This document shows, in pieces, positions 42,956 to 51,165 of a stretch of 64,000 bases of DNA. The position numbers and the translations under genes were made by a program. This DNA is from Pseudomonadota bacterium (GTDB lineage Bacteria > Pseudomonadota > Gammaproteobacteria > Steroidobacterales > Woeseiaceae): contig JAQCAD010000009.1 of the NCBI GenBank assembly GCA_027621915.1, positions 1-64,000 of the forward strand. Direction: 5' to 3'. Every line of letters begins with the position of its first letter. Position 1 is the stretch's first letter. The notes beneath the pieces were generated by a model. It had not been told where the DNA came from and did not search any database. It worked only from the letters and a program-made list of their open reading frames with translations.

Positions 42956-44347
42956 CTACTCTTCCTCGCCCCTGACGTAAGGTTCTACCTGTTCGGAAAC
43001 CTGGCTCCGGTCACCAATAACGGCAAGCGTCATGTCTTCTTCCCGCAAATAGGTCTGCGCGATTTCTGAAACCTGGCGCGGTGTTACTGCATAAACTTCG
43101 CTCACGTAGTCGGTGAGGTAGGTGTCGGGGAGTTCCTGCAGCTCCAGGTAACTCAACATGTTGATAATTCCGCCGGGGGTAGAGTTCTGCAAAACGAAAA
43201 TGCCAGCCGCGTAGTTCTTGATGCCATCGAGTTCTTCTGCGGTTGGCGGGTTCTTTTGCAGATTGTCAATTTCGTACACGATCTCCTTCAGCGCTGCACC
43301 GGTCACGTCAGTGGTCACGGCGGCCGACTGCACCCAGTAGGCATCCTGGTATCGAGTGGAAATCGAGCTGAACGGCGAGTAAGTGTAGCCCTTGTCTTCG
43401 CGAATGTTGGACGTAATACGAGAAGAAAAGGAGCCGCCGAGCAGGCTGTTGGTAATCTGCAGCGGTATCCAGTCCTCATGCCCTGGCGCGATCGTCGGCA
43501 ATCCAAGCATGATGTCCGACTGCGACGCGTCCGGGCGGTCAACCACATCAACCACGACCTTGCCGGTTGCACGCTTTGGCAGATCGATCAGCACATCGGG
43601 GCCTTTACGCCAATCCGTAAAACCGCTCTCGATTGCGGCACGGGTTGCTGCGGCATCGAACATGCCGGCTACATAGATTTGGGTCCGCTGCGCGCCAAAG
43701 TTGTTGTTATAGAAATTTCGTGCATCGTCCAGCGTGTATGCAGCCAATTGTTCTTCGGCCGGAAGCATGCGGCCATAGGGGTGGTCGCCATAAAGTGCCT
43801 TCCTGAACTCGGCAACTGCCATCTGTTGCGGCTGAGTTTTTGCGATACTCAATTGGCGCAGGCGGTCACGTTTCAACCGTTCCAACTCGGACGCCGGAAA
43901 AGCCGGGTTCCGCACGATGTCGGCGAGAAGTTTCACCATGTCCGGCGCAAATTCTGCCAGCACGTCGGCACTGATCGTGGTCTGGTCCTCGCCGACGCCA
44001 ACGTTAACTTGTCCGCCCATGGCGGCCGCCGCCTTGGCAATGTCCTCCGCGCTGCGGTTGCTGGTGCCTTCGATCAGGAAATCAGCGCTAAGGTCGGCAA
44101 GCCAGGTCTGCTTACCCTCGTTCAGGTTCCCGGAACGAACAATGATACGGATGGTCGCTTTTGGCACGCTGCCAAATTCTACAAGCGTTCCCTGCAGCCC
44201 GTTTTCGAGGCCGAAGGAATTTGTTGCGGGCAGCGTGAAGTCTTTGGGCGTCCCACCAGCGGGTGGCACCTCTTTTTCCTGCGCGAAGATTGCTGCGACG
44301 AAGGACAGCGCCACGGCTGTTACCAGCAGATTCTTGAGATTAGTCAT
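42956..44347 (-). CDS. M16 peptidase-like protein, inactive-type subunit
   Basis: A 463-residue exported M16-family protein (signal 'NLLVTAVALSFVAAIFA'). The inverse zinc motif HxxEH is missing: the equivalent place reads 'WLADLSADFLIEGT', where active members have His-Leu-x-Glu-His. The second half keeps the M16_C pattern ('QRTQIYVAGMFDAAATRAAIESGFTDW', 'NSLLGGSFSSRITSNIREDKGYTYSPFS'), including the R/Y substrate-binding region. Such subunits pair with an active one, as in mitochondrial processing peptidase. Its start overlaps the active partner gene by 8 bp, consistent with a heterodimer. Confidence 0.9.
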   Translation of the reverse strand: MTNLKNLLVTAVALSFVAAIFAQEKEVPPAGGTPKDFTLPATNSFGLENGLQGTLVEFGSVPKATIRIIVRSGNLNEGKQTWLADLSADFLIEGTSNRSAEDIAKAAAAMGGQVNVGVGEDQTTISADVLAEFAPDMVKLLADIVRNPAFPASELERLKRDRLRQLSIAKTQPQQMAVAEFRKALYGDHPYGRMLPAEEQLAAYTLDDARNFYNNNFGAQRTQIYVAGMFDAAATRAAIESGFTDWRKGPDVLIDLPKRATGKVVVDVVDRPDASQSDIMLGLPTIAPGHEDWIPLQITNSLLGGSFSSRITSNIREDKGYTYSPFSSISTRYQDAYWVQSAAVTTDVTGAALKEIVYEIDNLQKNPPTAEELDGIKNYAAGIFVLQNSTPGGIINMLSYLELQELPDTYLTDYVSEVYAVTPRQVSEIAQTYLREEDMTLAVIGDRSQVSEQVEPYVRGEEE

Positions 44348-45770
44348 TTGCAGCGACCTCCGCATTGCCTGAACTCGCACCGGCTTCGAGGACCAGGATT
44401 GTCCGGTTGCTCGAGCGCAGATACTCCTGGGCGGTCTTCTGAATCATTTCCGGTGTCACGTTCGTCATCTCGGCCTCGAAACGATTTATTCGTTCCGGGT
44501 CGTCGTCATACAGAGCCAGCGACGCCAGCAGGTCTGCGCGGCCAAAGCCAAACGTTGCGCTAACGTCATTGTAGAAGGATGAGCGCCATTTTACTTTCGC
44601 CCTTTGAAGCGTTTCTGCGTCGATCGGTGCGTTCTGCACTGTCTGTATTACGCCATCGAGCGCCGCAACGATTCGGTCTTCTTCGACATCTGCATCATGG
44701 ATGAATGAGGCAAGCCAAAGCATCGGGCCCTGGTAGTTCAGCATGTTGCCGAGGAGTGCATTGATGCCGCCTTCTATCTCGGCGGTAATGCCTTCGTTTT
44801 TGACGAGCACCTGGTTGAGCAGGCTGTCCTCGCCTTGCAACAGGATCTGATCAAGAAGCCCCATCGCGTACCACTCTGGAGTCAGTCGCTCGGGTACATG
44901 ATAGGCAAATGCGAAACCGGGCCTCGTTGCCTGGGGGTCGAGTCGACTCGCCCGTTTCCCGGCTTCCTGGCGGGGCTCACTGATGTCTGGCAATTTGATT
45001 TCCTGGGCTGATCGGGAGATGGCGCCGAAATATTTCTCGACCAGGCGGAGCGCATCGGCATACTCGAAATCACCGACGATGGCCAACGCGGCGTTATTGG
45101 GTGCGTAGTACTGCTGGAAAAAGTCTGCTACGTCGTCGAGGCTCGCCGCATCCAGATCGTCCAGGTCGCCATAGAAGTTGTGTGAGTTGTACCAGTTCAC
45201 GTTGGCGTATTGCGGCATGTCGAGCCAGGGAAATCCGCCATACGGTGTGTTTAACACGTTCACTTTCACTTCGTTTTTCACAACACCCTGCTGGTTCGTC
45301 AGGTTGTCCTGCGTAATATCGAGGCTCCGCATGCGATCGGCTTCCGCCCAGAGCATTGTCTCCAGTTTATGTGAGGGCACGATTTCGAAGTAGTTGGTGT
45401 AATCGAATCGGGTCGACCCGTTTAGTACGCCGCCATTGCTTTGCACGAGATTGACGAATTCCATCTTGCCCAGGTTCTGGGATCCCTGGAACATCATGTG
45501 CTCAAACAGATGTGCGAATCCCGTTCGTTCCCGTGGCTCGATTCGGAAACCGATGTTGTAGTAGACGGCAACGGTCACAATTGGTGTGGTTTTGTCCTGT
45601 GACAGCACAACTTTCAGACCGTTGTCGAGCGTGTGGTACTGAATCGGTACCTGGAATGCAGAAGTCGTTGTCGTGCTCGTCGCCGAAGGCTGTCCGGCGG
45701 CAGGCCCGTCTTTCGACTGGCACGCGGACAACAAGATTGCCGCAAGCAGCATCATTATTCTGGTTAGCAT
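44340..45770 (-). CDS. M16 zinc metallopeptidase, active-type subunit (lipoprotein)
   Basis: A 476-residue M16 (pitrilysin-family) peptidase with a lipoprotein signal ('MLLAAILLSACQS'). The inverse zinc motif HLFEH appears in 'GFAHLFEHMMFQGSQ', with the downstream Glu in the 'NEVKVN' region. The C-terminal M16 domain contains 'NNAALAIVGDFEYADALRLVEKYFG'. It degrades small peptides outside the cytoplasm together with the inactive-type subunit encoded just downstream. GGGGAG precedes ATG 45770. Confidence 0.93.
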   Translation of the reverse strand: MLTRIMMLLAAILLSACQSKDGPAAGQPSATSTTTTSAFQVPIQYHTLDNGLKVVLSQDKTTPIVTVAVYYNIGFRIEPRERTGFAHLFEHMMFQGSQNLGKMEFVNLVQSNGGVLNGSTRFDYTNYFEIVPSHKLETMLWAEADRMRSLDITQDNLTNQQGVVKNEVKVNVLNTPYGGFPWLDMPQYANVNWYNSHNFYGDLDDLDAASLDDVADFFQQYYAPNNAALAIVGDFEYADALRLVEKYFGAISRSAQEIKLPDISEPRQEAGKRASRLDPQATRPGFAFAYHVPERLTPEWYAMGLLDQILLQGEDSLLNQVLVKNEGITAEIEGGINALLGNMLNYQGPMLWLASFIHDADVEEDRIVAALDGVIQTVQNAPIDAETLQRAKVKWRSSFYNDVSATFGFGRADLLASLALYDDDPERINRFEAEMTNVTPEMIQKTAQEYLRSSNRTILVLEAGASSGNAEVAAND

Positions 45771-45873
45771 TTGGACTCTCCCCGGAATCGGAGTCTTTTA
45801 GAGGGGAGGGAGGTTACCAGAGTTCCCGTTCCTGCGAAAAATCCCCGGTGGGGATTCCGGGAATGGCCATGCG

Positions 45874-45879
45874 TATAAT
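45874..45879 (+). promoter_or_regulatory. -10 element TATAAT upstream of NTF2-like gene
   Basis: Consensus TATAAT, 23 bases before ATG 45903, followed by a GGAGG ribosome site. No clear -35. Confidence 0.5.
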
Positions 45880-45902
45880 CAGGATGAAGCGGAGGAACAT
45901 TG

Positions 45903-46370
45903 ATGAATCTGAACAAAAAGACAATAACATTCGCGCTGCTTTCGTTGGTCGCGATGACTTATTCTCCCCTGGTCAGTGCAACAGAGGCCGATGACCTGGC
46001 TCAGTTGCTTGACGACTTTCTGGCGGGAGTGACCCAGGCTGAAACTCATGATCGATTCTGGGCGGACGATCTCATCTATACCTCCTCGCGCGGTACGAGG
46101 TCGACAAAGTCGGACATCATGTCCGGATTCGTTGTGCCCGATGACGGGGCGACACCCGCACCGGGTCCGGTTTTTTCTGCTGAGGACATACAGATTCACG
46201 TCTACAGTCAGGCAGCGGTCGTTGCGTTCAAACTGGTTGCGACGCCCCCTCCGGGCTCAGAAGAAATGGGCGTACAGAATTACTTCAACACCGGAACCTT
46301 TTTGAAGCGGAACGGCATCTGGCAGGCGGTGGCGTGGCAGGCAACAATTATTCCCTTGCAGAATGAATAA
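45903..46370 (+). CDS. Exported NTF2-like (DUF4440-type) protein
   Basis: A 155-residue secreted protein with a signal peptide ('FALLSLVAMTYSPLVSA') and an NTF2/SnoaL-like cone fold: 'LAQLLDDFLAGVTQAETHDRFWADDLIYTSSRGTRSTKSDIMSGF' and 'AVVAFKLVATPP' followed by 'FNTGTFLKRNGIWQAVAWQATII'. Members are diverse and often non-catalytic. The start ATG 45903 has GGAGG upstream. It overlaps the following methyltransferase gene by 8 bp, an odd pairing of an exported and a cytosolic protein. Confidence 0.8.
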   Translation: MNLNKKTITFALLSLVAMTYSPLVSATEADDLAQLLDDFLAGVTQAETHDRFWADDLIYTSSRGTRSTKSDIMSGFVVPDDGATPAPGPVFSAEDIQIHVYSQAAVVAFKLVATPPPGSEEMGVQNYFNTGTFLKRNGIWQAVAWQATIIPLQNE

Positions 46371-47559
46371 TATTCCTGACGTGACGCTAAAAGCCGGTCG
46401 TGAAAAATCGATCCGGCGGCGGCACCCATGGATTTTTTCAGGCGCGGTAGCGCGCGTCGAGGGTGCTCCGGAGTCCGGATCGACCGTTCGCCTGGTGTCT
46501 CCGTCGCACGAGTTTCTCGCGTACGCGGCCTGGTCACCGTCTTCGCAGATTCGACTCAGAACCTGGTCTTTTGACGAACAGGAAAAAATCGACGCCGTTT
46601 TCATTCAAAAGCGCGTTGCACGGTCGATCGAATTGCGCCGGCAACTCGGTTTGCTGGATAAATCAGGCGCGTGTCGCCTGGTTTTCAGTGAATCCGATGG
46701 TCTGCCTGGACTGATCGTCGATCGATATGGCGAGTATCTCGTCTGCCAGTTCCTATCGGCGGGCGGCGAGTATTGGCGCGACGCCGTCGTGTCTGCGTTG
46801 GACGAATTGTTGTCGCCTCGGGCGATCTATGAGCGATCAGAGGCCAGCGTTCGCAAGAAGGAAGGCCTGGAATCCAGAAGCGGATTGCTGAGCGGCGTGG
46901 CGCCGTCGGCACCGGTCGAGTTTGCGATTGGTGGCATGCGGCAGCTCGTGAACATCGAACAGGGACATAAAACCGGTAGCTACCTTGACCAGAGTATCAA
47001 TCGTCAGCGGGTCGCGACTTACGCAACCGGCGGGCGCGTGCTCGACGCTTACTCGTATTCAGGTGGTTTTGCGATTTCTTCATTGCTGCATGGGGCGGCA
47101 AACGCGACACTGATTGACAGCTCTGCAGACGCGCTGTCAATGGCGAAGCAACAAGCGGCGCTGAACGGCATTGCCGATCGAACCAGCTATACGAATGCGA
47201 ATGTACCTGAGGAACTACGGAGACTTCGCGACTCACGGCAGCAATTCGATCTCATCATTCTCGATCCACCGAAATTCGTGAGTTCGGCACAGCAAGTGAA
47301 GTCCGGGTGCAGAGGCTACAAAGATATCAACATGCTTGGCCTGCAATTGCTGAAACCGGGCGGCATCCTGGCAACATTTTCCTGTTCTGGTCATGTAAGT
47401 AGTGACCTCTTTCAGAAAATTGTCGCGGGTGCTGCTGTTGACGTGGATCGCGACGTGCAGATCATAGAAAGAATGTCACAAGGCCCCGATCACCCGGTCG
47501 GGTTGCAGTTTCCGGAAGCGGAATACCTGAAGGGTTTGTTGCTTCGCGTCGTCACGTAG
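46363..47559 (+). CDS. rlmI: RlmI-type 23S rRNA (cytosine-C5) methyltransferase
   Basis: A 398-residue class I methyltransferase with an N-terminal PUA domain ('LKAGREKSIRRRHPWIFSGAV') and a Rossmann core. Motif I is 'RVLDAYSYSGGFAISSLLHGA', motif IV 'FDLIILDPPKFV', and the catalytic Cys is in 'ATFSCSGHVSSDLF'. E. coli RlmI makes m5C1962 in 23S rRNA; exact target here is inferred. ATG 46363 lies inside the end of the upstream gene, so translation is coupled. tRNA-Gly follows 93 bp downstream. Confidence 0.88.
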   Translation: MNNIPDVTLKAGREKSIRRRHPWIFSGAVARVEGAPESGSTVRLVSPSHEFLAYAAWSPSSQIRLRTWSFDEQEKIDAVFIQKRVARSIELRRQLGLLDKSGACRLVFSESDGLPGLIVDRYGEYLVCQFLSAGGEYWRDAVVSALDELLSPRAIYERSEASVRKKEGLESRSGLLSGVAPSAPVEFAIGGMRQLVNIEQGHKTGSYLDQSINRQRVATYATGGRVLDAYSYSGGFAISSLLHGAANATLIDSSADALSMAKQQAALNGIADRTSYTNANVPEELRRLRDSRQQFDLIILDPPKFVSSAQQVKSGCRGYKDINMLGLQLLKPGGILATFSCSGHVSSDLFQKIVAGAAVDVDRDVQIIERMSQGPDHPVGLQFPEAEYLKGLLLRVVT

Positions 47560-47626
47560 CGAGAGCGATGCGGGGTCCTGGCGTCGTGGTCGCCGGCAGC
47601 GTTAACGCTTCCGGCTGCGGAAACTG

Positions 47627-47632
47627 TAGAAT
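47627..47632 (+). promoter_or_regulatory. Putative -10 of tRNA-Gly
   Basis: TAGAAT lies 20 bases before the mature tRNA 5' end. TTAACG (47602-47607) is a possible -35, but the spacing of 19 bp is long. Confidence 0.35.
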
Positions 47633-47652
47633 CACAAACAGGCAAAGCGTTT

Positions 47653-47726
47653 GCGGGTGTAGTTCAATGGTAGAACATCAGCTTCCCAAGCTGAGTATGA
47701 GGGTTCGATTCCCTTCACCCGCTCCA
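47653..47726 (+). tRNA. glyT: tRNA-Gly(CCC)
   Basis: A complete 74-nt tRNA with encoded CCA. The 7-bp acceptor stem GCGGGTG / CACCCGC closes, the anticodon arm has stem TCAGC / GCTGA and loop TTCCCAA giving anticodon CCC, and the T arm shows GGTTCGATTCC. It decodes GGG glycine codons. The downstream porin reading frame runs through it in the same direction. No integrase gene is near. Confidence 0.97.
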
Positions 47727-48449
47727 GGAATCCGGCGATGGGCCACAACTCGAAAAGGATTTGTTGCAGCGCTTGCCTTTTGTGTTTTGTCCGGCCTTGC
47801 CGTGCCGAGTGGGGCGGCCGAATTGAGCGGCTACCTGATACTCACCACCGACTATGTGTTTCGTGGTGTATCCCAGAGCGATGAACACGGCGCGGTGCAG
47901 TTGGGCGCGGACGCAAACTTTCAATCGGGATGGTATTTCGGCGCGTGGGGATCTACCGTCGACATCGGCGCTGGTACGCCGCGGCAACGAGATCTCGAGG
48001 TCAATTACTATCTCGGTTACACGCGTGATGTCTCGCGAAAATGGACAATTGGTGGCAACGCGGTCGCTTACGCATATCCCGGCGCAGCCGGGCTAATTGA
48101 TTACGACTACACCGAGTATTCACTAACTTCGAATTTCGATGATCGATTGTGGATTGAATACAGCTATTCTCCGGATCTCTACCACACGAGCGAGTCAGCA
48201 CAGAACCTGTCGCTTTACACTGAATGGCAGGCTGGTGATCTTTTCAAATTCGGCGTGGGAGCCGGATATTACGATGTATCCAACCTGATCGGTGATGGCT
48301 ACGCGAATTGGCAAATAGGTGTGACACGGTCTTTCAAATATTTGACGCTTGATTTGCGGTATCACGACGCCAGTCGCTGGCTGCCTATAATCAGCAGCCC
48401 GGACCACGCGGGCGCAAGAATAGTATTGAGCGCAAAGTTCCAGATCTAG
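47697..48449 (+). CDS. TorF-family putative outer-membrane porin
   Basis: About 250 codons as listed. The mature region matches the TIGR02001/TorF family of small outer-membrane beta-barrels: 'LSGYLILTTDYVFRGVSQSDEHGAVQLGADANFQSGWYFGAWGS', 'LEVNYYLGYTRDV', and a C-terminal aromatic-rich strand pattern ending 'IVLSAKFQI'. A hydrophobic signal 'GFVAALAFCVLSGLAVPSGAA' precedes it. The start is unresolved. No ATG, GTG or TTG lies in frame between the tRNA and the hydrophobic core; the nearest in-frame ATG (47697) is inside tRNA-Gly. ATG 47737 is well placed but in another frame, which would require a one-base change around the AAAAGG run near 47754. The porin body is sure; the first residues are not. 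Confidence 0.75.
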   Translation: MRVRFPSPAPGIRRWATTRKGFVAALAFCVLSGLAVPSGAAELSGYLILTTDYVFRGVSQSDEHGAVQLGADANFQSGWYFGAWGSTVDIGAGTPRQRDLEVNYYLGYTRDVSRKWTIGGNAVAYAYPGAAGLIDYDYTEYSLTSNFDDRLWIEYSYSPDLYHTSESAQNLSLYTEWQAGDLFKFGVGAGYYDVSNLIGDGYANWQIGVTRSFKYLTLDLRYHDASRWLPIISSPDHAGARIVLSAKFQI

Positions 48450-48456
48450 AGCGTCA

Positions 48457-49719
48457 TTATTCCTTGCAGCCAGAGGTGCTGCTCGCAAGACTCAGCGCCA
48501 CGCATGCATTTACTGACGTGAAAACAGAAATGTCAGCAGATTGGGATTCTCTGAGAATTTCGCGAACGGTATCGAATGATAATTCCGGGGATTCTGCGAG
48601 TAATAACGCGATGACACCGCTGACTACGGCAGCTGACAGAGAGCTACCGGAACGAAAATCGTAGGCATTGTCAGGAACGGCAACCATTATCTGGCTGCCT
48701 GGCGCATAAATGTGCCTGCGATTCGCCGATTCCGGAAACGCCAAATTCGACGCCACCAAATGTTGCTCGCTGGCGACCACGCCAATGACCTGATCCATGT
48801 TGCCTGGAAAACCATTGCTTTCGTTTGAGTACGCTGTGCTCGCGGCGACAACGATGACACCGGCTTCCAACGTTTTCTCAATGAGTCTCGTAAGCAAACC
48901 GTCATCCGGACCCATCAGGCTGAGGTTTAGCACTTCCGGCGGATTATCCAACAGACTGTCAAGTGCCTTGGCCAGCGTGAAACTGTCGCAAACCGCGCTG
49001 ATCGAACCGTCTTCCGACCAGCACGATACCAATAATTCCATGCTCGCTCCCGGTGCAATCCCAACGATTCCCGCCCCGTTGTTCGTCTTTGCTCCGATCA
49101 CGCTCGTGATCGCCGTCCCATGGTCCATGTCCGATCGACGGTCAGGGTCCGTGAACACCCTGATTCGGCGAAGCCGGCCTTGCAAGTCTTCATGTCCGGC
49201 ATCTGCGTTGCCGTCAATAATTGCAATCCGAACACCGGCACCCGTCGAAAAACGGTGCGCTGCGTTAATGCCCAATATTCCCAGCCCATGCTGCAAGTTC
49301 GCCAGCGTGTCGTTGTAGTCCATACCGGAGTCCGTGCTGGTCTCGAATTCGTTCAGCGGTTGCACGGATTCGACGCGGGCATCCGACCTTAACTGCTCGA
49401 TTATGTCGTCACGATTGACACCGGAAGGTATTCGATACACGAAGCAATACACGGACAACGAACGAATGGGCCAGTGGTCAATTTCACGCAGTGAATACTT
49501 GCTGGCGATATCGTTGGCACTTCGCCGGGCACTCGCCGCAATCGAGTAGCGACCGCGATTGCGATACGGTGCGCCGATGCCGGCGCCGTTCGCCCTCGCA
49601 CCGTCGTTTTCAAACGTGATGAGAATATCCTGGCTGCGCTCTGCGACTTCGTCGCTCGCGACCGCCACGGCAGACATTATCAGCCCAATGACTATTAATC
49701 CTGACAGTCGTCTTTTCAC
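48457..49719 (-). CDS. Exported subtilisin-like (S8) serine protease
   Basis: A 420-residue S8 family protease with a signal peptide ('LIVIGLIMSAVAVA') and an N-terminal prodomain-like region (residues ~25-135, 'YCFVYRIPSGVNRDDIIEQLRSDARVESVQPLNEF'). The triad is present in modified motifs: Asp in 'RIAIIDGNADAGHEDL', His in 'MDHGTAITSVIGAK' and Ser in 'RSGSSLSAAVVSGV'. Its start overlaps the anti-sigma gene stop by 4 bp (ATGA), making it the third gene of an ECF sigma / anti-sigma / protease operon. It may cleave an envelope target or the anti-sigma factor's periplasmic part; both are inference. Confidence 0.9.
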   Translation of the reverse strand: MKRRLSGLIVIGLIMSAVAVASDEVAERSQDILITFENDGARANGAGIGAPYRNRGRYSIAASARRSANDIASKYSLREIDHWPIRSLSVYCFVYRIPSGVNRDDIIEQLRSDARVESVQPLNEFETSTDSGMDYNDTLANLQHGLGILGINAAHRFSTGAGVRIAIIDGNADAGHEDLQGRLRRIRVFTDPDRRSDMDHGTAITSVIGAKTNNGAGIVGIAPGASMELLVSCWSEDGSISAVCDSFTLAKALDSLLDNPPEVLNLSLMGPDDGLLTRLIEKTLEAGVIVVAASTAYSNESNGFPGNMDQVIGVVASEQHLVASNLAFPESANRRHIYAPGSQIMVAVPDNAYDFRSGSSLSAAVVSGVIALLLAESPELSFDTVREILRESQSADISVFTSVNACVALSLASSTSGCKE

Positions 49720-50372
49720 ATCGATGGCTTCAGTGGCAATTGCATCGCTACGACCTCAATCGACTGCACTGACGTTAACGACTGCACGTCGCGGGTGTAC
49801 TGCTCGAGTTCCTCGAGCGTACTCACACGAAGTTTGACCGTGACCTGGTAGAGTCCCTCGGCATCGCCTGGTGTGATGCTCCTCGCATCAATCTCTCGCC
49901 AGACCTTGTCACGATCAGCCGCCTCCGTCCCGGCTGCAAAATGAACATTTAAAACGTAGTCCATGGCCGCCACCGGTACGGCTGAGGTTGCTGTCTGGAA
50001 GCGGGTGGGTACCGGCTGGGTCCGGGCCTGGTAAATCAAGGTCAGGGCTGTCACAACCAGCGTCGCCGTCAGCGATGCGACAAGCGTGATACGAAATCGA
50101 GGGATACGGCGGGTGCTTGGAAACACTTTGGCGCCGTCAATTGAATCAAGCAACCGTGTGAGATTCGCGTTCGGTAAGATCGGCGTCGGTGAACTTCTTG
50201 TTACGGCTGACCGCAGGGACGAATACAGCGCAACGTCCTTCTCGCACTCGCTGCATTCGTCGATGTGGTTCTGGACAATTTCCCGTTCCATGTCGTCCAG
50301 GGTGTTATTTACGAACCAGGGCAGCAGAAGGCTGACCTGTTCGTGTTGGGTGCTGGTTGTTTCTTCAATCAT
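49716..50372 (-). CDS. Zinc-finger anti-sigma factor
   Basis: A 218-residue membrane-anchored anti-sigma factor. The N-terminal zinc-binding domain has the HxxxCxxC motif of the ZAS/zf-HC2 family in 'NHIDECSEC' (His36, Cys40, Cys43). One membrane helix lies near residues 94-115 ('ITLVASLTATLVVTALTLIY'), and a ~100-residue periplasmic domain follows. It should hold the adjacent ECF sigma factor inactive until an envelope signal. ATG 50372 overlaps the sigma stop by 8 bp; an in-frame alternative at 50390 lies further inside the sigma gene. Confidence 0.88.
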   Translation of the reverse strand: MIEETTSTQHEQVSLLLPWFVNNTLDDMEREIVQNHIDECSECEKDVALYSSLRSAVTRSSPTPILPNANLTRLLDSIDGAKVFPSTRRIPRFRITLVASLTATLVVTALTLIYQARTQPVPTRFQTATSAVPVAAMDYVLNVHFAAGTEAADRDKVWREIDARSITPGDAEGLYQVTVKLRVSTLEELEQYTRDVQSLTSVQSIEVVAMQLPLKPSM

Positions 50373-50961
50373 CGAACTTCTCGATTTCACTGCTGGTTGG
50401 TTCCACAGACGGTTCCAGCAAAGTCTTTAACTTTTTACGCGCGTGAAACATTCGGGTTTTAACGGTGTTCACTGAACAGTCGCAGACCGCAGCGACTTCC
50501 TGATATGAAAGGCCAAGAAAGAATACAAGCTCGACCGTTATCTGCTGCGCCGCTGGTAACGCCTTGAGTCCGTGTCGAATCCAGTTCTCCAGTTCCAGGG
50601 ATGCACCATCGTCGGATGGCAGTTGATCGAGATCCAGGGACGTTACAATCCTGATTTGCTTCTGGGTAACCCGTCGCATTGTCTGTCTGTATGCGATGCC
50701 GAAGATCCAGGTGGATACTTTGGACTCGCCGCGAAACGTATTCGCCTTTTGCCAAACCAGCAGCATGATGTCATTCACCATCTCGTCGGCAATTGTGTAC
50801 GAATGTGTCAGTCGAAAAACGAATTTGAACAAGCGGGCGTGGTAGGTGTGAAATAGTTCTGTTAATGCATCCCGATCTTTGTCGGCAACTCGCCGGAGGA
50901 GCGACAGCTCCTGCTCATTCGAGACGTCAATTTTCGGCTTTGTCTGCATTTTAGGCTTCAA
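50365..50961 (-). CDS. ECF-type RNA polymerase sigma factor
   Basis: A 198-residue sigma-70 family factor of the extracytoplasmic-function type. Region 2 is 'LTELFHTYHARLFKFVFRLTHSYTIADEMVNDIMLLVWQKANTFRGESKVSTWIFGIAYRQ' and region 4 is 'LPAAQQITVELVFFLGLSYQEVAAVCDCSVNTVKTRMFHARKKLKTLL'. The N-terminal start may be TTG 50961 (close to a GAGGGA site) or ATG 50949. It leads an operon with its anti-sigma factor and an exported protease. A divergent inverted repeat upstream probably carries its own promoter. Confidence 0.93.
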   Translation of the reverse strand: MKPKMQTKPKIDVSNEQELSLLRRVADKDRDALTELFHTYHARLFKFVFRLTHSYTIADEMVNDIMLLVWQKANTFRGESKVSTWIFGIAYRQTMRRVTQKQIRIVTSLDLDQLPSDDGASLELENWIRHGLKALPAAQQITVELVFFLGLSYQEVAAVCDCSVNTVKTRMFHARKKLKTLLEPSVEPTSSEIEKFDD

Positions 50962-51022
50962 TGTCCCTCGGCCCTCACAGGTTTGACGAGCGCCCGGTGC
51001 GTAAGTGCCATTAAATCAGCGA

Positions 51023-51107
51023 AAAGGTTCAATACGCTCCACAAAATCTCTCAAGTTTGTTTTGTATCTCGAATTTCGTGACTGAATCAACGGGCGATTG
51101 AACCTTT
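51023..51107. promoter_or_regulatory. Divergent inverted repeat, probable paired ECF promoters
   Basis: Perfect 11-bp arms AAAGGTTCAAT (51023-51033) and ATTGAACCTTT (51097-51107), 63 bp apart, face outwards between the sigma operon and the haem-protein operon. TGAACC resembles ECF -35 elements. On the right side CGTACC begins 15 bases later (51120), a normal ECF -10 position; on the left no clear -10 is visible. A sigma-70-like AATAAT (51142-51147) is also present on the right. Confidence 0.55.
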
Positions 51108-51165
51108 CCCGGCTCACGACGTACCCACCTCAAAACCAGACAATAATCCGAGGTAGGTTCCGAAC

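Noticed and set aside
43256-44563. A 435-codon plus-strand frame
   Set aside because: It is antisense to the two M16 genes, which have clear motifs; the frame is open only because of codon bias.
47568-47696. N-terminal extension of the porin through the whole tRNA
   Set aside because: The translated 'SSMVEHQLPKLSMRVRFPSPAP' is the well-known spurious translation of a tRNA-Gly gene.
47653-47726. tRNA-Gly as an integration site of a mobile element
   Set aside because: No integrase, no 3'-end duplication of the tRNA and ordinary genes on both sides.
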